From contig CAYNVO010000001.1 in NCBI GenBank assembly GCA_964400675.1, positions 62,001 through 126,000 on the forward strand: a stretch of DNA of 64,000 bases. Direction: 5' to 3'. This DNA comes from 9FT-COMBO-48-23 sp964400675. Lineage in GTDB: Bacteria > Chloroflexota > Dehalococcoidia > GIF9 > UBA5629. A program made the translations under genes and the position numbers. This document shows positions 24,989 through 34,063 of this stretch, piece after piece. The notes below the pieces were generated by a model. It made no database searches. It saw only the letters and a list, made by a program, of their open reading frames with translations, and was not told the origin of the DNA. Every line of letters starts with the position of its first letter. Position 1 is the first letter of the stretch.

Positions 24989-25758
24989 AAGAGGTAAAAG
25001 TTATACCATGTCTGGATGTAAAGGAGGGGAGGGTGGTCAAAGGGATAAAGTTCGTCAACATGAGGGACGCTCGCGACCCGGTGGAGGCTGCTGAAGCCTA
25101 CTGCCGGGAAGGTGCTGATGAACTGGTGTTCCTGGATATCATGGCCAGCGCCGAGGACAGGGGAACAAGATTGGAATGGGTCAAGAGAGTAGCCGACAAA
25201 GTAACCATCCCCTTCGCTGTAGGCGGCGGCATTAGAGACACCAAGGACATGAAAGAGTTATTTGACCTCGGCGTAGGCAAAGTATCAATCAACACTGCTG
25301 CCGTCAGGAATCCCAACCTGATAAAGGAAGCCTCCGAGAAGTTCGGCAAACAGAGGCTTGTCGTTGCCATCGACGGCATCAAGAATCCGCCAGGTAGCGG
25401 CCGACCCAGATTAGAAGTTGTGGTCAAAAGCGGCATGGAGTCGACGGGATTGGACATAGTTGATTGGGCAAAGAAGGTGGAGAAACTGGGTGCCGGAGAG
25501 ATTTTGCTTACCAGCAAGGATGCTGATGGTACCAAGGAGGGATATGATTTGGAGATGACCAAGGCAGTAGCTGAAGCGGTGAATATACCGGTTACAGCTT
25601 CAGGCGGTGCCGGCAAATTAGAGCACCTTTATGAAGCCGTAGTCATTGCCAAAGCTTCAGCAGTCCTGGCTGCGTCCATCTTTCATTTTGGAGAGATATC
25701 CATACCCGAAGCCAAAAAATATTTGAAAGAAAAGGGGATACCGGTAAAGATAAGTTAA
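24985..25758 (+). CDS. hisF: Imidazole glycerol phosphate synthase subunit HisF
   Basis: A 257-residue TIM barrel of the cyclase subunit of IGP synthase. The two catalytic aspartates are in CLDVKEGRVVKG (D11-type) and VVAIDGIKN (D130-type); TSKDADGTKEGYD and PVTASGGAGKLEHL form the phosphate loops. A TTG start overlaps the nrpR stop (TTGA) and follows AGGAGGT. It normally needs HisH, which is not nearby, and no other his gene is present in the window. Its place between nrpR and a glutamate synthase-like gene is unusual. Confidence 0.9.
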   Translation: MKEVKVIPCLDVKEGRVVKGIKFVNMRDARDPVEAAEAYCREGADELVFLDIMASAEDRGTRLEWVKRVADKVTIPFAVGGGIRDTKDMKELFDLGVGKVSINTAAVRNPNLIKEASEKFGKQRLVVAIDGIKNPPGSGRPRLEVVVKSGMESTGLDIVDWAKKVEKLGAGEILLTSKDADGTKEGYDLEMTKAVAEAVNIPVTASGGAGKLEHLYEAVVIAKASAVLAASIFHFGEISIPEAKKYLKEKGIPVKIS

Positions 25759-25797
25759 AAATCAAAAATAAAAAATATAAATAAGGAGTAAGGAAAA

Positions 25798-27390
25798 ATG
25801 AATTTACAAAGACCGAACGCAAACGAAGCCACCAGAACCGCCAATCGCTCCAGAAGCGTAGTTCCCAGCAGTGGTCTCTGCTCCCGCTGCCTCGACGGCT
25901 GTACCGGGAACTGCGAAGTTTTCAAAGCCACCTTCCGCGGACGGGAGTTAATCTACCCCGGACCCTTCGGAGATATAACTGCAGGCGGCGACAAGGACTA
26001 TCCCGTTGATTATTCACACCTTAACATCCAGGGCTATGCCTTGGGAGCTAAAGGGCTGCCTAAGGGTGTTACTGGTGACCCGGATACCGCCATTTTCCCG
26101 TCGGTAAATACGGAGACCGAGTACGGCTGGGATATCAAGGTCAAGATGAAAGTTCCTATTTTCACCGGCGCTCTGGGTTCTACCGAGATAGCCCGTAAGA
26201 ACTGGGAACATTTTGCCGTCGGCGCTGCTATCAGCGGCGTTACCCTGGTCTGCGGCGAAAATGTGTGTGGTATTGACCCGCGTTTGGAGCGCGATGCCAA
26301 GGGCAAGGTTACTTCAGCGCCAGATATGGACCGCCGAATCGAGGTATACAGGCGCTATCATCAAGGATTCGGCGAAATACTGGTGCAGATGAATGTTGAA
26401 GATACCAGATTGGGCGTTGCTGAATATATAATCAAAAAGCATGGCATAGAGACCATCGAATTGAAATGGGGGCAGGGCGCTAAATGCATCGGTGGCGAAA
26501 TCAAGGTCAATTCTCTGGAGCGGGCTCTGGAACTTCAGAAACGTGGCTATATCATTACCCCCGACCCATCAGGCCCCATTAATCAGACCGCTTTTAAAGA
26601 AGGCGCTCTTAAGGAGTTCGAAAGGCACAGCCGACTCGGTTTTATCGATGAGGAAGGTTTTTATGCCGAAGTTAAGCGCCTGCGAGATCTGGGATTCAAA
26701 CGCGTTACCTTGAAGACCGGTGCCTATGGTCTGCGTGAGCTGGCGATGGCTATAAAGTGGAGTTCGAAAGCCAAGATAGACCTGCTCACCATAGACGGCG
26801 CCTCCGGCGGCACTGGCATGAGCCCGTGGCGAATGATGGAAGAGTGGGGTATTCCCAGTCTCTATCTCCATGCTGCATCTTGTGAGTTCGCCAGGATGCT
26901 GGCTGATAAAGGTCAAAGACCGCCTGACATGGCTTTCGCTGGCGGTTTCAGCAGCGAGGATGGTGTATTCAAGGCGCTTGCTCTGGGTGCACCTTTTACC
27001 AGGGCAGTTTGCATGGGCAGAGCTTTGATGATTCCGGGCATGGTGGGCAAGAATATTGCCGAGTGGCTCAAGGATGGCAAGCTGCCGAATACCGTCAGCC
27101 AATTCGGCTCGACTCCGGAGGAGATTTTTGTCTGTTATGAACAGGTAAAAAATATTGTGGGTGCCAATGAGATGAAGAACATCCCGCTGGGTGCTATCGG
27201 TATATACAGCTACGCTGACAAAATCAGGGTGGGCTTACAGCAGTTGATGGCCGGCGCCAGGTGTTTCAGTGTGCCGGCGATTACCCGAAATGAGCTGATG
27301 TCCCTTACTGAAGAGTGTGCCAAGGTCACCGGCATACCCTATCTCATGGAAGCCTACAGGAAAGAGGCAGTTAAGATTCTCACCAGCTAA
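25798..27390 (+). CDS. FMN-binding glutamate synthase family protein
   Basis: A 530-residue protein related to the FMN/synthase domain of glutamate synthase. LTIDGASGGTGMSPWRMMEE carries the FMN-binding motif, and the FAGGFSSEDGVFKALALGA phosphate loop follows. The N-terminus has a four-cysteine knuckle CSRCLDGCTGNC. The amidotransferase and GXGXG domains of GltB are absent, so it resembles the short FMN-binding family proteins. It may make glutamate with an unlinked glutamine supply or have another substrate. AAGGAG precedes the ATG; it ends at a strong terminator. Confidence 0.85.
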   Translation: MNLQRPNANEATRTANRSRSVVPSSGLCSRCLDGCTGNCEVFKATFRGRELIYPGPFGDITAGGDKDYPVDYSHLNIQGYALGAKGLPKGVTGDPDTAIFPSVNTETEYGWDIKVKMKVPIFTGALGSTEIARKNWEHFAVGAAISGVTLVCGENVCGIDPRLERDAKGKVTSAPDMDRRIEVYRRYHQGFGEILVQMNVEDTRLGVAEYIIKKHGIETIELKWGQGAKCIGGEIKVNSLERALELQKRGYIITPDPSGPINQTAFKEGALKEFERHSRLGFIDEEGFYAEVKRLRDLGFKRVTLKTGAYGLRELAMAIKWSSKAKIDLLTIDGASGGTGMSPWRMMEEWGIPSLYLHAASCEFARMLADKGQRPPDMAFAGGFSSEDGVFKALALGAPFTRAVCMGRALMIPGMVGKNIAEWLKDGKLPNTVSQFGSTPEEIFVCYEQVKNIVGANEMKNIPLGAIGIYSYADKIRVGLQQLMAGARCFSVPAITRNELMSLTEECAKVTGIPYLMEAYRKEAVKILTS

Positions 27391-27410
27391 ATGTCTATTC
27401 GGTCAAATGG

Positions 27411-27439
27411 ACAGGCTCCGACATCGTCGGAGCCTGTTT
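27411..27439. terminator. Bidirectional intrinsic terminator
   Basis: ACAGGCTCCGAC-ATC-GTCGGAGCCTGT makes a 12-bp perfect stem with a 3-nt loop, followed by TTT. It lies between two converging genes (stops at 27390 and 27461) and can serve both. Confidence 0.8.
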
Positions 27440-27460
27440 GCTTATCAGATCCTTCCTGTT

Positions 27461-28222
27461 TTAGGCGCAGAGCCTGGCAGTAAGGTCTGACTCATGTTGT
27501 TTTAGCCACTTCTTATGTTCTCGCCATTCGGGGCAGTATTGAGCTACCAGTTCCCAGAACTTCTTTGAATGATTCATCTCCTTCAGATGGGTAAGTTCAT
27601 GGATAATGACATAGTCGAGCACAGGCTGTGGCGCCATTACTAGTTTCCAGTTAAAGCTAAGGTTTTTCTTGCGGGAGCAGCTGCCCCAACGAGTCTTTTG
27701 CCCTCGTATGATAATTCGTTTGTAGCTGATGCCCATATTAGAACTCAGTTTATCTGCTCTCTCGTTTATCAGCCTGGCAGCTTCTGTCCGGTACCACCTC
27801 TCCAGAGCCAACTCCAGTATACCGTTCTTGAATAATACGGGACTGACTGCCAGCATATTTCCCTCTAGAGTAACATCATCAACGCCATCTTGGTTTTTCC
27901 GTTTAACCAGCTCCAGGTCTCGGCCGAGATACGGGACGGTATCGCCACAACTGAGTTCTTTTTTAGCTGGAAGCGATTGGAAATGGCTGAGTCTTTCCAG
28001 ATTTCTTGAGACCCATCGTTCCTTAGATTTTAGAAGTTCAGAGACTTGCCCGATGTTGTAAGAACGAGGGACAATTACCGAAAGCCCCGTTTGTGGTCTA
28101 ATCTCGAGCCGGACACGCCTTGCCCTGAGGCTTCGCTTTAATGTATATGTGATGGTTTGCCCGTTAATGCTGGTCTCAAGTTTCTCTATCATGGCCGATT
28201 GATGCCCGACTTTTCTTGCCAT
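27461..28222 (-). CDS. YgjP-like metallopeptidase (DUF45)
   Basis: About 250 residues of the DUF45/YgjP family. The zinc motif is HELTHLKEMNHSKKFWELVA (HExxH plus a distal H) and the preceding RGQKTRWGSCSRKKNLSFNW is the family signature. Family members were first seen as M48-like peptidases and some are reported to hydrolyse UTP. Several starts are possible (28264 GTG, 28228, 28222 and 28192 ATG); 28222 has AGG about 9 nt upstream. Confidence 0.85.
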   Translation of the reverse strand: MARKVGHQSAMIEKLETSINGQTITYTLKRSLRARRVRLEIRPQTGLSVIVPRSYNIGQVSELLKSKERWVSRNLERLSHFQSLPAKKELSCGDTVPYLGRDLELVKRKNQDGVDDVTLEGNMLAVSPVLFKNGILELALERWYRTEAARLINERADKLSSNMGISYKRIIIRGQKTRWGSCSRKKNLSFNWKLVMAPQPVLDYVIIHELTHLKEMNHSKKFWELVAQYCPEWREHKKWLKQHESDLTARLCA

Positions 28223-28295
28223 GTCCATAGCCTGAAGGTTCGATGTCTTACCTGTCTGGAGCACAGATAGAGGGGCAGGTCTAATTCAAGGCGCT

Positions 28296-28583
28296 TTATG
28301 CCAGCTCGTTGTATATGCCAACCTCAGGGCGTCCGTCCAGCAGGGAGGCGATAGCCCTGGAAAACTCCTTGAAGTGCTCTGTTGAGCCGTGAAGCTTCAA
28401 AGCTTCCATGCTCTCATATTTCTCATAGACAAGGAAGTCATTCGGGGTATTAGTGCCGCGGTGGATAACGTAGCTTATTGTCCCCGGTTCTTTAAGAACT
28501 TTGGGCGCAAGATTCCGGAATGCCTGCTCGACTTCATCTCCTTTGCCTTCGACTGCCTTTAGCTTTGCAGCCACAATTATCAT
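28296..28583 (-). CDS. ABM-domain protein (putative monooxygenase)
   Basis: A 95-residue ABM-domain protein: MIIVAAKLKAVEGKGDEVEQ, EPGTISYVIHRGTNTPNDFL and VYEKYESMEALKLHGSTEHF. The fold occurs in YgiN-like quinol monooxygenases and in stress proteins. No oxygen-using partner is visible in this apparently anaerobic genome, so a non-oxygenase role is possible. GAGGTAAAT precedes the ATG. Confidence 0.88.
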   Translation of the reverse strand: MIIVAAKLKAVEGKGDEVEQAFRNLAPKVLKEPGTISYVIHRGTNTPNDFLVYEKYESMEALKLHGSTEHFKEFSRAIASLLDGRPEVGIYNELA

Positions 28584-28642
28584 GTTGATTTACCTCCTCG
28601 AATGAATTAATAAAGTCATAGTAATTCGGAATATGTAAATGG

Positions 28643-28888
28643 TCAGCCGCCGGCTATAAGAGGCAGAAATGAGATAGTGTCCTTGTCCTTGAGAATCCTG
28701 CCCGTAGAGACTGCCTCGTGATTAACGGTTATAAGTATCATCCTTTCTTCTAAAGGAAGGGTGGGGTACTGCCGCCTGACATATTGAAGGGCATCGCTCA
28801 CCATCGTATTTCCATTGATAGGCATGTCTATACTATCAGTATTTGTTAGCACACGCTGCATGCCGAGGAACTTGATTGAAGCTATCAT
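28643..28888 (-). CDS. MoaD/ThiS-like small sulfur-carrier protein
   Basis: An 81-residue beta-grasp protein ending LPLIAGG, with the C-terminal di-glycine that is adenylated and thiocarboxylated in MoaD and ThiS. It begins one nt after the AOR stop. MoaD-like genes next to tungsten aldehyde oxidoreductases are common and probably serve pyranopterin cofactor sulfur transfer. The N-terminus MIASIKFLGMQRVLTNTDSI fits the family. Confidence 0.85.
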   Translation of the reverse strand: MIASIKFLGMQRVLTNTDSIDMPINGNTMVSDALQYVRRQYPTLPLEERMILITVNHEAVSTGRILKDKDTISFLPLIAGG

Positions 28889-28889
28889 C

Positions 28890-31055
28890 TTACTTGTTCA
28901 CACCTAATTGACTTAGCAGCTGCTTTGCCTGTTCGTCCATTAGACCGAATTTTTCTACTGTTTCATGCTTGGGTATGCCTTCAGATGTAAAACCCTTCTT
29001 TTCGTAGACGATGTCGCATAGATGCTGATAAGTCTCAATCCTTTTCTCCATGAGAAGTTCGTGTCTTTGCTCCGGATTTGCCGGGACTTTATTATCACCG
29101 AGCTGTTGCTCTAGCCATTCATCATAGTACTCAGCCCGGGCTTCATATTCATTGAAATAGGCAGGACCTATTGCTCTCCATGGTATCTGGTCGCTGGCCC
29201 TGGTCCCTTTGCCGTGGCGCAGGTTTATTAGCTTCTGAAGTACATACAGCCTTTCCGAATCATCCAGAACGTCCTGGAGCGTTTTGTTGCTACCCGTGGT
29301 GGCATTTAGATAGGCAACATAATAGGCTAGCGTGGGCAGGTTCTTCGAGGGCTCAGCAGTGTTGGCTGCCTCCGGGTTCCGTACGTCTATCCACGGCAGC
29401 TTGCAGAGCCCGGTGGCGTTGAACCAGGTGCGAATGAGGGGGAACCATTTAAGTGCGTTCGCTTTGTCCTCTAAGGTGGGCAGTTCCTTGTGGACCTGGT
29501 CGATGAAAATCAGCCACGCCTCGTCGTGCTGCGGTCCTTTGAGGGCAAAGCCATAGCCGCCCTGCTGAGCCAGCGACTCTTTGGTGATATACATGGAGAA
29601 CTCCAGTCCTTTAACTTCCATGCCGAACTTGTTTAGCTCAGCCATGACGGCGTCTCCTGAAGTGCCATTTCGGGAAGCATGCTTTTGGGCGACCCATTTC
29701 TTGCCTCTGGCTACACCCTGCCCAACGACCTTGCCGAAGCCTCTGCCATCGGCTATTTCGTGCAACAGCCTGTCCGCGGCCTCTATGTTACCGAACGTCA
29801 GTTCATAACCTACGTCATCGGCATTCAAAAATCCACGCTGGAAACATTCCATAAAGAAACTGATTGTCACGCCCGTAGAAATGGTATCTATGCCATATTC
29901 ATCGCAGTACCAGTTGTATTCCATGACGAATTGAGGGTCGAAAATACCCATGCAGGAAACGGCGCCGACGGTCTCATATTCGGGTCCGTCGATGTTAACC
30001 ACCTTACCTGCTTTTGGTCCACGTGTGAGTTCAACATTTTCAGAACCCTTAGCGCAGGCAAGATTGCATCCATAGTAACAGCCATCGGGTATCTTCTTGC
30101 TGAAATACTTATCGAGAAAAACTTGCGCAAACAGTTTGGCTGACTCAGGGCTCTGCCCGTACTGATAGTTATTGATAGGGAAGAGGTGGAATTTATCCAT
30201 ATATTCGGATAGACCTGTGGTTCCCCAAGTGGACAGGTGAAGCTGTTGAGTATCGCATTTGGAAACGACCGCCTTCAGCTTTGAGCCTGCCTGGCGCACA
30301 CCTTCCTTGTCTATGGCATTGTTGCCATTTACCACTGACAGGCTGGAGCGTGCCACAATGCCTCGCAGTCCCTTGTATCGCATGACGGTGCCTGTGCCAC
30401 CCCTGCCCGCCTGCTTTGAGCGGAGACGCCTCCGCCTTACATCAAAGAACAGGCTATTGACAATGCCGAACCTGGCATTGCAGGCGCCTTTCCCCGCGGT
30501 TACGGCAGCCAGAGAATCGCTGAGCTCTCCACCATTAGCATCTTTCAGCAGTCTCTCGCCAAGGGAAAGTGCCCCATCGTCGGTTTCTCTATCATAAACG
30601 GGTGCAGCGGCAATGCTGATGGCCTGAGCATCGCCGTCAATTAAAATAACCACGTCTTTCTTAGATATACCGGAGACAGCCAGCGCATCGAAGCCGGCAC
30701 GTTTCAATATCGGTCCGAAATGACCGCCTATATTAGAATCGATGAACGTATCTGTCAGAGGCGAGATAGTGCCGACTATGAATTTGCCAGTTCCCGGGAA
30801 TGCCGGCTCATTACCCAGCGGCCCGCTGGACATTACCAGAATATTCTCGGGACTATCGTAATGGGTTTCTCGAGTTGTGCCGTCCCAAATCAGCTTGAGG
30901 GCATAGCCGCGTCCGCCGATGTATTTGTTCTTAAAATCAGGCGGTAGCTCCTGAATGGCGATCTCTTGCTTGCCCAGGTCGATCCTGAGTATACGGTCAG
31001 TGTAACCACCGACAACTCTGACGGGCTTATATTTGATTTGCCGTAGTATTTTCAT
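28890..31055 (-). CDS. Aldehyde:ferredoxin oxidoreductase (tungsten, AOR family)
   Basis: A 721-residue AOR-family protein. The N-terminal domain YTDRILRIDLGKQEIAIQEL and KYIGGRGYALKLIWDG binds the pyranopterin. CYYGCNLACAKGSE and the late cysteine in ATGLCKLPW are the 4Fe-4S ligands. It is likely to oxidise an aldehyde or reduce a carboxylic acid with ferredoxin, in an oxygen-free cell. The MoaD-like gene follows within 1 nt. The protein is somewhat longer than the usual 600-620-residue AOR, resembling longer members of unknown substrate. Confidence 0.9.
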   Translation of the reverse strand: MKILRQIKYKPVRVVGGYTDRILRIDLGKQEIAIQELPPDFKNKYIGGRGYALKLIWDGTTRETHYDSPENILVMSSGPLGNEPAFPGTGKFIVGTISPLTDTFIDSNIGGHFGPILKRAGFDALAVSGISKKDVVILIDGDAQAISIAAAPVYDRETDDGALSLGERLLKDANGGELSDSLAAVTAGKGACNARFGIVNSLFFDVRRRRLRSKQAGRGGTGTVMRYKGLRGIVARSSLSVVNGNNAIDKEGVRQAGSKLKAVVSKCDTQQLHLSTWGTTGLSEYMDKFHLFPINNYQYGQSPESAKLFAQVFLDKYFSKKIPDGCYYGCNLACAKGSENVELTRGPKAGKVVNIDGPEYETVGAVSCMGIFDPQFVMEYNWYCDEYGIDTISTGVTISFFMECFQRGFLNADDVGYELTFGNIEAADRLLHEIADGRGFGKVVGQGVARGKKWVAQKHASRNGTSGDAVMAELNKFGMEVKGLEFSMYITKESLAQQGGYGFALKGPQHDEAWLIFIDQVHKELPTLEDKANALKWFPLIRTWFNATGLCKLPWIDVRNPEAANTAEPSKNLPTLAYYVAYLNATTGSNKTLQDVLDDSERLYVLQKLINLRHGKGTRASDQIPWRAIGPAYFNEYEARAEYYDEWLEQQLGDNKVPANPEQRHELLMEKRIETYQHLCDIVYEKKGFTSEGIPKHETVEKFGLMDEQAKQLLSQLGVNK

Positions 31056-31146
31056 GTACGCTCCGGTCTTCTGCTTGATTGGCCATGAATTTCAGCCTAT
31101 GGCACGAAGTGATATTATAATCCTTTAGGTGCGGTATCAGCAAAGG

Positions 31147-31614
31147 CTATCGTTTAATTTCTTTGAGTGTTTCTTCAAAATGCCTTACATGCTCTTTCAT
31201 ATGTCTTACATAATCTACCATCAAATCTTTTAATGCGATTTTATCTCCGTCTGATTTTATCCAATAGTTTTCTAATTTACTCTCATCTACTTCTTTGATT
31301 ATGTTGCCGATTAAGACGTTATATTGCTTCCAGAGCAAAATTATGTCGGAGAAGTTTAAGCCATTGTATTTTTCAATCTCAAGCCACTTTGAATTATCCT
31401 TTCCATATCCTGGGAATATCAGTTCATCTACAATCTGTAACCTGACAAATCGTTGATGATTATTAGATGCGGAATCGATTAAGTGTCCCATGATTTCCTT
31501 CAGAGTCCATTTGTCGGCGCCTGGTCTTTTCGAAGCGGTTTCATCGTCCAGCCCCTTGTATTTATTGTAAAAGTCGTTGATTATCGAGTTTAATTCGAGA
31601 CATACATCTTTCAC
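31147..31614 (-). CDS. DinB family protein
   Basis: A 155-residue DinB-like four-helix bundle. Its metal-binding histidines are in EIMGHLIDSASNNHQRF and YVRHMKEHVRHF. DinB proteins bind a divalent metal and several act as thiol-dependent transferases; no particular reaction can be given. Its low G+C and AT-ending codons differ from neighbours. GAGG precedes the ATG at 31614. Confidence 0.85.
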   Translation of the reverse strand: MKDVCLELNSIINDFYNKYKGLDDETASKRPGADKWTLKEIMGHLIDSASNNHQRFVRLQIVDELIFPGYGKDNSKWLEIEKYNGLNFSDIILLWKQYNVLIGNIIKEVDESKLENYWIKSDGDKIALKDLMVDYVRHMKEHVRHFEETLKEIKR

Positions 31615-31689
31615 GGCCTCCTCCTTTTTATGACCTTACCCTATTTTATAGACCATAGCAGGCGTATTCAATGCGTCAGCCTCTTGATG

Positions 31690-31729
31690 AGATTCTTCCC
31701 CTTCACTTTGTTCAGGGTCAGAATGACAG
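31690..31729. repeat. Dispersed repeat fragment
   Basis: A stretch with GATTCTTCCCC and CAGGGTCAGAATGACAG, a degenerate copy of the dispersed repeat that recurs through 31-53 kb. Confidence 0.6.
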
Positions 31730-31812
31730 ACAAAAGACACCTATCACTAGAAAGCTTATCATGCATAGGACTTCATGGTAAAATTAACCCAAAATTTCTG
31801 GAGGTAACGAGT

Positions 31813-32676
31813 ATGGCTATAAAGAAAGTTTGTGTTATAGGTTCGGGAACGATGGGCAACGGGATAACCCAGGTGGTGGCGCAGGGTGGTTACGAAACGA
31901 CGATGGTCGATGTGAAGCAGGAGTTCGTCGACAGGGGCATGAACGCCATAAAAGCCAGCTTGAGTAAATTTGTGGAGAAAGGCAAAGTCAGCCAGGCGGA
32001 TATGGATAAGGCAATGACGAATATCCGCACCTCGACGGACTTAAAACAGGCGGCTAAGGACGCTGATTACGTCATCGAGGCGGTATTCGAAAGGACTGAA
32101 GTCAAGATGCCAATATTCCAGCAGCTTGAGGAGATATGCCCCAAGGAGATTATACTGGCATCCAATACCTCAAGTATACCCATAGGTCTGCTGGCATCGG
32201 CAACAAAGCGCCCGGACAAAGTCATCGGCATGCACTTTTTCAGCCCGGTGCCCATGATGAGGGGATTGGAAGTGGTCAAGTCGCTGCTTACCGCGGAGGA
32301 AACGGTAAAGGTCAGCCTCGATTTCGGCAAGTCTATAGGCAAGGAAACCGTGGTGGTGAAAGATTCGCCTGGTTTCGTAACCAATAGAATACTACCGCTG
32401 GTGATGAATGAGGGCGCCAAGTTATTACAGGAAGGCCTGGCTTCTATAGAGGACATAGACAAAATCTGCAAGTTGTCCTTCAACTGGCCCATGGGCCCGT
32501 TCGAGCTATGCGACCTGGTAGGCGTGGATGTCGGTGTCGACCTGCTGGAGGAGGTATACAAGCAGACCGGGTGGGAAAGATATAAGCCGGCACCGTTGCT
32601 GAAGAGAATGGTGGAAGTCGGCTATCTGGGCAGGAAAACAGGCAAAGGTTTCTACACCCTGTTTGGCACGAAGTAG
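31813..32676 (+). CDS. 3-hydroxyacyl-CoA (3-hydroxybutyryl-CoA) dehydrogenase
   Basis: A 287-residue short single-domain dehydrogenase. The NAD Rossmann motif is VIGSGTMGNGITQV, the active-site histidine is in VIGMHFFSPVPMMRG, and the C-terminal domain has DSPGFVTNRIL and GYLGRKTGKGFYTL. It oxidises 3-hydroxyacyl-CoA to 3-ketoacyl-CoA, either in beta-oxidation or butyrate formation. The ATG at 31813 has GGAGG 8 nt upstream; a 61-codon upstream extension read from repeat DNA is rejected. Confidence 0.92.
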   Translation: MAIKKVCVIGSGTMGNGITQVVAQGGYETTMVDVKQEFVDRGMNAIKASLSKFVEKGKVSQADMDKAMTNIRTSTDLKQAAKDADYVIEAVFERTEVKMPIFQQLEEICPKEIILASNTSSIPIGLLASATKRPDKVIGMHFFSPVPMMRGLEVVKSLLTAEETVKVSLDFGKSIGKETVVVKDSPGFVTNRILPLVMNEGAKLLQEGLASIEDIDKICKLSFNWPMGPFELCDLVGVDVGVDLLEEVYKQTGWERYKPAPLLKRMVEVGYLGRKTGKGFYTLFGTK

Positions 32677-32695
32677 ATGCCTGCATATTCTTTTC

Positions 32696-32793
32696 GTTAT
32701 TCTGAGCGCAGCGAAGAATCTTTTATATACGCTTGGCAGAACTTTTGCCTAATGTGAGATTCTTCAGTCGTTTCGCTCCTTCAGGGTCAGAGG
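32696..32793. repeat. Dispersed repeat, inverted pair
   Basis: ATTCTGAGCGCAGCGAAGAATC at 32699-32720 and GAGATTCTTCAGTCG...TCAGGGTCAG at 32756-32792 are inverted copies of the same dispersed element. They fill the gap between the dehydrogenase and BKACE genes. Confidence 0.7.
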
Positions 32794-32832
32794 GGTGGTA
32801 TTTGAGTACGGGGCTTAAGCTTCGTCATTAAC

Positions 32833-33696
32833 TTACTTCGCTCTGGTCTTGAGCCCCAGTATTTTTCTTGCCTCGTCCGGGGTAGCAGGTTCTCGACCAA
32901 GGCAAGAGGCTATCTTGACTGCCCATTCCACCTGTTCCCAGCTACCTTTAGCCAGCTCACCGGTGGGGATGCGGACATTGTCTTCAAGCCCAACACGCAT
33001 ATGCCCTCCCATCAAACAGGATTGAGTGATAGCCTGGAACTGCTCGATGCCTATGCCGCAGGTGGTGAAGTTGGAGTTCGGTGGCAGCATTTGGACCATG
33101 CTGGCGAAGGTAATCGGCCTGAACCTCTGACCGCCAGCAACGCCCCAGACGAAGTTGAAATCGTAAGGCTTGCTGAAGAATCCCTGCTTTGAGATAAGAA
33201 ACCAGTTATCAAGTCCGCCGATATCGTATATTTCTGGCTCAGGCTTTACACCCAGTTCCTCCATTTTCCTGCCGAAGTCCTGCAGCATGGTGAAAGTATT
33301 GGTGAAAACGTTATCGAAGACGATCTGGCCAGTTTTCCTGTCCAAAGCGCTGAAGTTCATGGTGTTGGTGTTTAGCGACGACATCTCGGGTTTGAGGGCG
33401 ATAATAGGAGCCATCCTGTCTTCATAGGTCGGCCCTACTGAAGATGATATCTGAATTATCAATTCAGGCGTCTTTTGCTTAATGGCGCCGTAGACTATTT
33501 TCACAGTTTCTACATCGCAGGTAGGTAAGCCGCTTTTTGCCTCGCGGGCATGGACATGAACTATAGCAGCACCAGCCTTGTATGCCTTATTGGCTTCCTC
33601 GGCAAATTCAGCAGGTGTATAGGGGATGGCTGGGTTCTGGTGCTTGAAAACGCCTGACCCGGACAAGGCTGCAGTAATAATGACTTTCTTCTCCAT
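32833..33696 (-). CDS. BKACE family (3-keto-5-aminohexanoate cleavage-like) enzyme
   Basis: A 287-residue beta-keto acid cleavage enzyme (DUF849). It starts MEKKVIITAALSGSGVFKHQ (ATG 33696, with GGAGG in front) and carries the zinc-binding IVHVHARE motif and GGHMRVGLEDN. The family cleaves beta-keto acids with acetyl-CoA, for example in anaerobic lysine breakdown, but members vary in substrate. Neighbouring acyl-CoA genes suggest a role in ketoacid or fatty acid breakdown. Confidence 0.9.
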   Translation of the reverse strand: MEKKVIITAALSGSGVFKHQNPAIPYTPAEFAEEANKAYKAGAAIVHVHAREAKSGLPTCDVETVKIVYGAIKQKTPELIIQISSSVGPTYEDRMAPIIALKPEMSSLNTNTMNFSALDRKTGQIVFDNVFTNTFTMLQDFGRKMEELGVKPEPEIYDIGGLDNWFLISKQGFFSKPYDFNFVWGVAGGQRFRPITFASMVQMLPPNSNFTTCGIGIEQFQAITQSCLMGGHMRVGLEDNVRIPTGELAKGSWEQVEWAVKIASCLGREPATPDEARKILGLKTRAK

Positions 33697-33876
33697 ACCG
33701 ACCTCCAAATTTTCTTAAACTGATTATAAGCTATTGTTGAAGTTGTATAAAGGTGAATAAGGCTCCTGGCGTAGCTTTTCACAGCTTAACAAAATTATTC
33801 AGCGGATGGCAAGAACTTTTCTGTCATTGCGAGGAGCGCAGCGACGTGGCAATCTCTGTGATGGCAAATAGACTTA

Positions 33877-33938
33877 GATTCTTCGCGGAGTTTACCCTGA
33901 GTGAGATTCGTCGGTCGCTTCACTCCCTCAGAATGACA
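33877..33938. repeat. Dispersed repeat, left copy of a 62-bp inverted pair
   Basis: This 62-bp segment (including GCGGAGTTTACCCTGAGTG) is an almost perfect reverse complement of 35472-35532, with two mismatches and one gap. Together they bracket the acyl-CoA dehydrogenase and DUF6485 genes. Further related repeat pieces extend from about 33825 to 33985, filling the 370-bp gap before the dehydrogenase. Confidence 0.85.
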
Positions 33939-34063
33939 TAAAGTGAAGGGCTCAGAATGACAAGGGAAAAGGCTCGCAATGACATCTCGGACCTGTATTG
34001 TAAAAAAGCCAACAGCGGCATAAAATACCGAGACAGAGCCTATAAAAATGTGAGGAGCAGAAG

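Noticed and set aside
31630..31812. N-terminal extension of the 3-hydroxyacyl-CoA dehydrogenase
   Set aside because: The extension translates repeat DNA; the ATG at 31813 has a good Shine-Dalgarno sequence and matches the family start.
33753..33941. 62-residue plus-strand frame
   Set aside because: Entirely within dispersed repeat DNA; the peptide is the kind of spurious translation these repeats produce.
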